Below, one piece after another: positions 63,078 through 64,000 of a stretch of 64,000 nucleotides of DNA. Source of the DNA: Weissella koreensis KACC 15510 (GTDB lineage: Bacteria > Bacillota > Bacilli > Lactobacillales > Lactobacillaceae); NCBI RefSeq assembly GCF_000219805.1, contig NC_015759.1, positions 124,001 through 188,000 of the forward strand, written 5' to 3'. The notes below the pieces were generated by a model. That model was not told where the DNA came from. It was given only the letters and a program-made list of their open reading frames with translations, and did no database searches. Position 1 is the first letter of the stretch, and each line of letters starts with the position of its first letter. The position numbers and the translations under genes were made by a program.

Positions 63078-64000
63078 TCACTCCTTTTTGATGGCACGCT
63101 TAGCTTCCATCTGGGCTAACATTTTATCTAGTTTAGCCTGATCGGCTGAGCTAACCTCCTGAATTGGTTGATTTTCCCAATCGGGTTTTGTTTCATGTTT
63201 CTGCTGTCCAGCTCGACTTGATGTACGATTTTGCTGACCTTGTTTAATTTTTCTCTCTCGTTGCTGAATATACTTAATGGCCTCACTGGGCGTTTTAATG
63301 TTAGCCTGAGCCCAGTCTGAATAAGTTGCCTCTAAGATTGCTTTCGGCAAAGTTTTGCGATCTTGTAAAACACTCAGTGTATATAATTCTATATTTATAA
63401 CCGGGTTAGGTAACCGTCCATATTTTATTAATTGCTCAATTGCATATTGTTCGCTTGCCGTTACGACACCCCCACGTTGTTCGCGAATATTTTTTAAAAA
63501 TTCTAATGGGCTCAACTGGTTAGCTTGATCAATTAGGATATTTCCTGTCTTGGGTTGTACATCAGTTACAGGTTGGATCGTAACTTCTTGTCGCTGCTGA
63601 AATTCTTGACGTAACTCATTTTCGATTCCTTTGATGTCAATTTGATGATCGTCAAGCATATGCCCTTGTATAAGTCGAATTAATTTTAAATCATCAATTG
63701 CATATAATTTTTTGAAAAGCATTAAATTATCTTTATTTTTCAATAAAGTCATCCGAGAAACTCCATACACCTTTAACATTTCAAACATTAAATCAAAATC
63801 AATAGTTGGCTGATCCTTTTGACGAGCTTCATCCCATGCTGTTGACCTTTTATTAATCGGCTTCAACGGTTCAATCTGATCAAAATTATCCTCTCGAATA
63901 ATATCAAATAATCCCTTTGACACATTATTTCCCTCGATTTCTGCTGAATCAGGTAATAAACTTGTTTTTAATATCTCAAATTGATCATCACCTAAATAAG
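63078..64000 (-). CDS. dnaB: Replication initiation protein DnaB (DnaB/DnaD family), C-terminal part (runs off the window)
   Basis: Helicase-loading/membrane-attachment protein acting with DnaD and DnaI. The frame is open to the window edge (beginning YLGDDQFEIL), so about 307 codons of the 3' part are visible and the N-terminal domain is missing. A GTG at 63923 could look like a start but is internal: there is no ribosome site and the upstream codons continue in frame. The DnaB_2-type domain (about 220 residues before the end, SPLEFLKNIREQRGGVVTASEQ and LEATYSDWAQANIKTPSEAIKYI) is recognised, followed by a Gln-rich basic tail. Confidence 0.92.
   Translation of the reverse strand, partial: YLGDDQFEILKTSLLPDSAEIEGNNVSKGLFDIIREDNFDQIEPLKPINKRSTAWDEARQKDQPTIDFDLMFEMLKVYGVSRMTLLKNKDNLMLFKKLYAIDDLKLIRLIQGHMLDDHQIDIKGIENELRQEFQQRQEVTIQPVTDVQPKTGNILIDQANQLSPLEFLKNIREQRGGVVTASEQYAIEQLIKYGRLPNPVINIELYTLSVLQDRKTLPKAILEATYSDWAQANIKTPSEAIKYIQQRERKIKQGQQNRTSSRAGQQKHETKPDWENQPIQEVSSADQAKLDKMLAQMEAKRAIKKE

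Noticed and set aside
63078..63923. dnaB as a complete short gene starting at GTG 63923
   Set aside because: The frame stays open through the window edge, no ribosome site precedes the GTG and DnaB proteins are longer, so it is a gene cut by the window.

Overview
The window looks like a chromosomal core segment of a low-GC lactic acid bacterium, most likely a Lactobacillaceae member near the Leuconostoc/Weissella group. The basis is gene content and order (recG-plsX-acpP-rnc-ftsY-ylxM-ffh, priA-fmt-rsmB-stp-prkC, ackA next to a comG operon, yajC-tgt-queA-ruvB-ruvA), an L-Lys-type MurE, an H2O-forming NADH oxidase and T-box use. The species cannot be named from sequence alone. Every gene I can support lies on the minus strand, so the segment is strongly co-oriented and probably sits inside one replichore. 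I see no rRNA, tRNA, insertion sequence, prophage or CRISPR array. Both ends cut genes: ffh at the low end and dnaB at the high end.

Layout, low to high coordinates (transcription runs right to left). 1-6561: SRP/lipid/RNA-processing cluster (ffh, ylxM, ftsY, rnc, acpP, plsX, recG), without smc between rnc and ftsY. 6681-8403: a PbuG-family purine permease behind a structured leader that I cannot assign to a known riboswitch class. 8452-13431: argS, a DUF2187 protein, murE and a divergent FolC-family ligase. 13565-19167: htpX, lemA, phosphoglucomutase, fakA, asp23. 19361-22068: rpmB, thiN, rpe, rsgA. 22182-29775: prkC, stp, rsmB, fmt, priA. 29898-35780: ackA, a YtxK-type methyltransferase and a complete seven-gene comG pilus operon. 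35849-41959: yebC, glpK, a tautomerase, a YitT protein, a DEAD-box helicase, a DHH phosphoesterase. 42039-47543: dinB, yajC, tgt, queA, ruvB, ruvA. 47689-49302: an NhaC-family transporter under a T-box whose likely specifier is a Tyr codon. 49342-53610: dprA, rnhB, rbgA, yozE, ypmS and an SGNH hydrolase. 53784-57840: two DegV proteins, a MarR regulator and NADH oxidase. 57882-64000: an ArlRS-like two-component system, a YibE/YibF pair, dnaI and the 3' part of dnaB.

Functionally the segment covers protein targeting and membrane lipid synthesis, cell wall supply and its Ser/Thr kinase/phosphatase control, translation factors and tRNA modification, recombination and replication restart (RecG, PriA, RuvAB, DnaI/DnaB), and DNA uptake (ComG pilus plus DprA, in separate operons). 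The points most worth checking are: a Tgt enzyme that has lost all three zinc-binding cysteines; an orphan structured leader before the purine permease; the T-box that points to tyrosine transport by an NhaC-family protein; the missing smc; a hairpin covering the comGA ribosome binding site; and inverted repeats near the nox and rpmB promoters. Most of the window is ordinary conserved housekeeping sequence.
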